The notes beneath the pieces were generated by a model that made no database searches, was not told the origin of the DNA, and saw only the letters and a list, made by a program, of their open reading frames with translations. DNA of 24,811 bases. Source: Quadrisphaera sp. GTDB taxonomy: Bacteria; Actinomycetota; Actinomycetes; Actinomycetales; Quadrisphaeraceae. This document shows, piece by piece, positions 22,247 through 24,811 of the stretch. The stretch covers positions 1-24,811 of the forward strand of contig JARIBR010000101.1 in the NCBI GenBank assembly GCA_029258695.1, written 5' to 3'. A program made the translations under genes and the position numbers. How positions within the stretch are numbered: position 1 is the stretch's first letter; every line of letters begins with the position of its first letter.

Positions 22247-23116
22247 TCAGCGACGGTGACCCGGGTCCCACACAGGGCCCAGCGCGGCCAGGCCGGCGTC
22301 GAGCACGGCGCGCAGACCCAGGCTGTCGCGGGCGAGCGCGCTGACGAGGACGGCGCTGCCGGCCAACGGCATGAGCGCGGCCCGCTCACCGAGCGGGGCC
22401 GGCGCGGGCCGGGTCTGCGGCGTCCAGGCGGGGTCGACGACGAGGACGGACCCGAGCGCGCGGTGGTCGTCGGCGACCGCGGGTGTCCGGCCGACCTCGG
22501 TGCCCAGAGCGAGGTCCTGCTGGTAGAGGGGGCGGCCCTGCGCGCTGACGCGCACCCGCTGGAGCAGCTGGCCGGAGGGCTCCGCGTGGCGACCGAGGAG
22601 CAGCTCCTCGCGGGCCAGCAGGCGGGCCCCCTCAGCGAGGTCGATCGTCGTGGTGGTCACGTGCTGGCTGCCCCGGGCGCTGATGATCGGCTCGGGGAGC
22701 CAGACCAGCGTCGCGTCGCGCTCGAGCACGATGCGGGCGGTCGTGCTCGACGTGGCGTGGTCGTGGCTGGGCAGCAGCAGGGTGTGGGAGATCTCGCTGA
22801 GCACCAGCGTGGCGCCCGCCCCGACGTGGACGCCCAGCTCGAGGTGGTCGCCCCCGAGGGGTCCGGCGGCGCCGGCGGTGAGGCTGACGCGGGCTGCGCC
22901 GCGCTCCCCGCGGACCCACGGCTCGGCGGCCTTGCCGATGGTGGGGCGCAGGATCAGCGGTGCCTCGGAGCGCAGGGTGGTCAGCCGGCTCGTGGCGCCG
23001 CGCCCGTCGGCGCCGGCCGGCGTGAGCATGACGCCGACGTGGGCGCGCGCGTGCATGCGTCCGCGCCGGCGCGGCGTCCGCGCCGCGTCGACCTGCTCTG
23101 CTCGTGCGGAATTCAC
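22247..23116 (-). CDS. ureD: Urease accessory protein UreD
   Basis: 289 residues. UreD binds apo-urease and, with UreF and UreG, forms the complex that delivers nickel to the active site. Family marks: TRLTTL-like opening with EAPLILRPT, GGDHLELGVHVGAGATLVLSE, LEWxP-like VWLPEPIISARGS, and LLAREELLLGRH. The first 20 residues are basic and variable; the ATG at 23056 (MHARAHVGVML) could be the true start, but the GTG at 23116 overlaps the ureF stop (GTGA), which favours it. It is the last gene of the visible urease operon. Confidence 0.9.
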   Translation of the reverse strand: MNSARAEQVDAARTPRRRGRMHARAHVGVMLTPAGADGRGATSRLTTLRSEAPLILRPTIGKAAEPWVRGERGAARVSLTAGAAGPLGGDHLELGVHVGAGATLVLSEISHTLLLPSHDHATSSTTARIVLERDATLVWLPEPIISARGSQHVTTTTIDLAEGARLLAREELLLGRHAEPSGQLLQRVRVSAQGRPLYQQDLALGTEVGRTPAVADDHRALGSVLVVDPAWTPQTRPAPAPLGERAALMPLAGSAVLVSALARDSLGLRAVLDAGLAALGPVWDPGHRR

Positions 23117-23784
23117 GAGGCGAACAACCGCGCGCGGCGCGCGCCGTGCTGCTCGGCGTAGACGTCCAGCAGCGGCGCGCCGTCGGCGGGCAGGTCGACG
23201 ACGGGGCTCCCGCAGGCGGCCTCCGCCTCGTCACCGAGCTCGTCGAGGCGGCCGGTGAGGGAGGCCACCACCGCGTGGGCGGCGACCGGGTCGAGGCTGA
23301 GGAGGCGGACCGCCGCGCCGGCGACCCCGACCGCGCTCTCGTGGAGCACCGCCAGCGCGGCGTCGCGGGGGCTCAGGTCGAACACCGCGAACGCCAGCCC
23401 GAGGGCGAGCGGCTGGTGCGGCTCACGGCCCAGGCCGGCGTACCGGGGGTCCGGCCTCATGACGGCGGCGGTGCGCGCCATCTGCCGGCCGAGCTGGCGC
23501 GACGTGGCGCGGGCGGCCGCTGACGGGTACCGGGCGTCGAGGCCGGCGTCCAGCGCGTCGAGCCGGTCGCCGTCGCCGGCGTGGGTGGCCCGGCAGGCCG
23601 CCGCGGCGAAGGTCGCGGCGACCCGCCCGACCGTCTCCAGGCGGCCGCGCAGGAACCCGGTGACGCCTGCCAGGTCCCTCACCTGGCCGGCGTTGACGGC
23701 GGGCTCGAGGCCGCTGGAGTGCGCGTAGGCACCGGCGGGCAGGCGCCCGTCGGCCAGCAGGAGCAGGGCCGCGTGGTGGCTCAC
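23113..23784 (-). CDS. ureF: Urease accessory protein UreF
   Basis: 223 residues, all-helical. UreF bridges UreD and the GTPase UreG and acts as a fidelity factor in nickel insertion. Visible marks: LLLLADGRLPAGAYAHSSGLEPAV at the start, with the conserved GxxAHSxGLE core; RATSRQLGRQMARTA in the middle; PHQPLALGLAF; and the C-terminal VRLLSLDP region. The GTG at 23784 begins 23 bases after the ureC stop; the ribosome site is weak. It overlaps ureD by 4 bases. No ureG follows, although it usually sits between ureF and ureD in actinobacterial operons. Confidence 0.92.
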   Translation of the reverse strand: MSHHAALLLLADGRLPAGAYAHSSGLEPAVNAGQVRDLAGVTGFLRGRLETVGRVAATFAAAACRATHAGDGDRLDALDAGLDARYPSAAARATSRQLGRQMARTAAVMRPDPRYAGLGREPHQPLALGLAFAVFDLSPRDAALAVLHESAVGVAGAAVRLLSLDPVAAHAVVASLTGRLDELGDEAEAACGSPVVDLPADGAPLLDVYAEQHGARRARLFAS

Positions 23785-23807
23785 AGCAGGTGTCGTCCCG
23801 GCGCTGC

Positions 23808-24811
23808 TCAGAAGAGGAAGTAGCGCTGGGTCATCGGCAGCTCCGTGGCGGGCTCGTGGTCGATGAGATCGCCGTCGACGGTCACCGAGTACGTGTCCGG
23901 GTCGACCTCGATGCGGGGCAGGGCGGTGTTCTGCGGCAGGTCCGCCTTGGTCCGCCCGCGCACGCTCGCCACGGGGACGAGGCGCCGGCCGAGCTGCAGC
24001 CGCTCGGCCAGGCCGTCCTCGACGGCGGCCTCGGAGACGAACGCCACCGAGGTGCTCGCCGCCGCGGGGCTGTGGGCGTTGAAGCCCAGCCTCGGGAGGA
24101 CCGGCTGGGGCGTGGGGATGGAGGCGTTCGGGTCACCGAGAGCGGCGAGCGCGGCCATCCCGCCCTTGAACACCGCGGTGGGCCGGATGCCGAACAGCGC
24201 CGGCTGCCACAGCACCAGGTCGGCCATCTTGCCCGGCTCGACCGACCCGACCTCGTCCTCCAGGCCGTGGGCGACGGCCGGGCAGATCGTGTACTTCGCG
24301 ACGTAGCGCTGGGCGCGGTGGTTGTCGGCCCGCCCATCGCCGGGTGCAGCGCCGTAGACCTGCTTCATCCGGTGCGCGGTCTGCCAGGTGCGGGTGACCA
24401 CCTCCCCGACGCGGCCCATCGCCTGGGCGTCGGAGGACATGATCGACAGCGCGCCGAGGTCCTGCAGGACGTCCTCAGCGGCGATGGTGCCCGCCCGCAC
24501 GCGGCTCTCCGCGAAGGCGAGGTCGTTGGGGACCTGCGGGTTGAGGTGGTGGGCGACCATGACCATGTCGAGGTGCTCGGCGATGGTGTTGTGCGTGAAG
24601 GGCCGCGTGGGGTTCGTCGAGGCCGGCAGCACGTTCGCCTCACCGGCGAGGCGGATGATGTCGGGTGCGTGCCCGCCGCCGGCCCCCTCGGTGTGGTACG
24701 AGTGGAAGGTCCGGCCCTTGACCGCGGCCACGAGGTCCTCGTAGAACCCCGCCTCGTTCAAGGTGTCGCTGTGGATCGCCACCTGCACCCCGGAGGCGTC
24801 GGCCACGGTGA
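23808..24811 (-). CDS. ureC: Urease alpha subunit UreC (5' end beyond window)
   Basis: About 334 C-terminal residues of a subunit normally near 570; the start lies beyond the right edge. Urease hydrolyses urea to ammonia and carbamate with a bi-nickel centre. Nickel ligands and catalytic residues in view: [10 protein letters not shown] (His246 in Klebsiella numbering), [13 protein letters not shown] (His272), VAHHLN (catalytic His320) and SSDAQAMGR (Asp360). The carbamylated Lys217 segment lies outside. The flap Cys that precedes His-His (Cys319) is Ala here, codon 24552-24554. The end, MTQRYFLF, is the family norm. ureA and ureB are presumably just beyond the window. Confidence 0.95.
   Translation of the reverse strand, partial: TVADASGVQVAIHSDTLNEAGFYEDLVAAVKGRTFHSYHTEGAGGGHAPDIIRLAGEANVLPASTNPTRPFTHNTIAEHLDMVMVAHHLNPQVPNDLAFAESRVRAGTIAAEDVLQDLGALSIMSSDAQAMGRVGEVVTRTWQTAHRMKQVYGAAPGDGRADNHRAQRYVAKYTICPAVAHGLEDEVGSVEPGKMADLVLWQPALFGIRPTAVFKGGMAALAALGDPNASIPTPQPVLPRLGFNAHSPAAASTSVAFVSEAAVEDGLAERLQLGRRLVPVASVRGRTKADLPQNTALPRIEVDPDTYSVTVDGDLIDHEPATELPMTQRYFLF

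Noticed and set aside
21131..23161. Plus-strand open frame opposite the universal stress gene and ureD
   Set aside because: Antisense to two recognised proteins, without a start context or motif.

Overview
The window is very GC-rich chromosomal DNA (third codon positions almost all G or C) from an actinobacterium. The gene set supports this: an XPB-type helicase with its helicase-associated partner, an MprAB/OmpR-type two-component pair, a WXG100 protein, an HtrA-like protease, a pteridine-type Moco set and a urease operon. The genus cannot be fixed from sequence alone; a Kineosporiales- or Micrococcales-like organism is a guess. I see no tRNA, rRNA, CRISPR array, transposase or integrase. 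Gene density is high, and no stretch over 300 bases lacks a gene or a gene remnant.

Layout. (1) 1-5101 is molybdenum-cofactor territory. After a duplicated palindrome at the left edge come a DUF4031/MobA-like fusion and moaE (plus strand), a YdjM-like membrane protein, an orphan single-pass membrane protein behind an MtrA-like direct repeat, and the facing pair moaA-moaD (minus strand). (2) 5228-8894 (minus) holds a GalM-like epimerase and a response regulator / histidine kinase / WXG100 set. (3) 8989-11915 (minus) is an HtrA-like serine protease overlapping a xylulokinase by 4 bases. (4) 12013-19148 holds a small membrane protein overlapping an XPB helicase and a separate large protein of the XPB/Ssl2-like helicase-associated family, both minus strand. 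They are split by a plus-strand membrane GGDEF-EAL protein whose 3' end overlaps the large protein by 112 bases. (5) 19198-24811 holds a HAD phosphatase, a decayed glycerol dehydrogenase fragment, ureidoglycolate dehydrogenase (allD), a tandem universal stress protein, and the 3' part of a urease operon (ureC partial, ureF, ureD, minus strand).

How the genes fit together. AllD and urease both act late in purine/allantoin nitrogen salvage. The Moco genes could supply the xanthine dehydrogenase that such a pathway starts from, but no molybdoenzyme is in view, so this link is inference. The kinase/regulator pair next to a WXG100 gene suggests envelope-stress control of a type VII substrate. The most unusual items are the catalytically eroded MobA-like domain, the GGDEF protein with a broken EAL domain carrying a His-Gly insertion, the in-frame-deleted gldA remnant in front of allD, the urease flap Cys-to-Ala change with no ureG between ureF and ureD, and the MtrA-like repeat ahead of an orphan gene. 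I did not find a clearly new multi-gene system.
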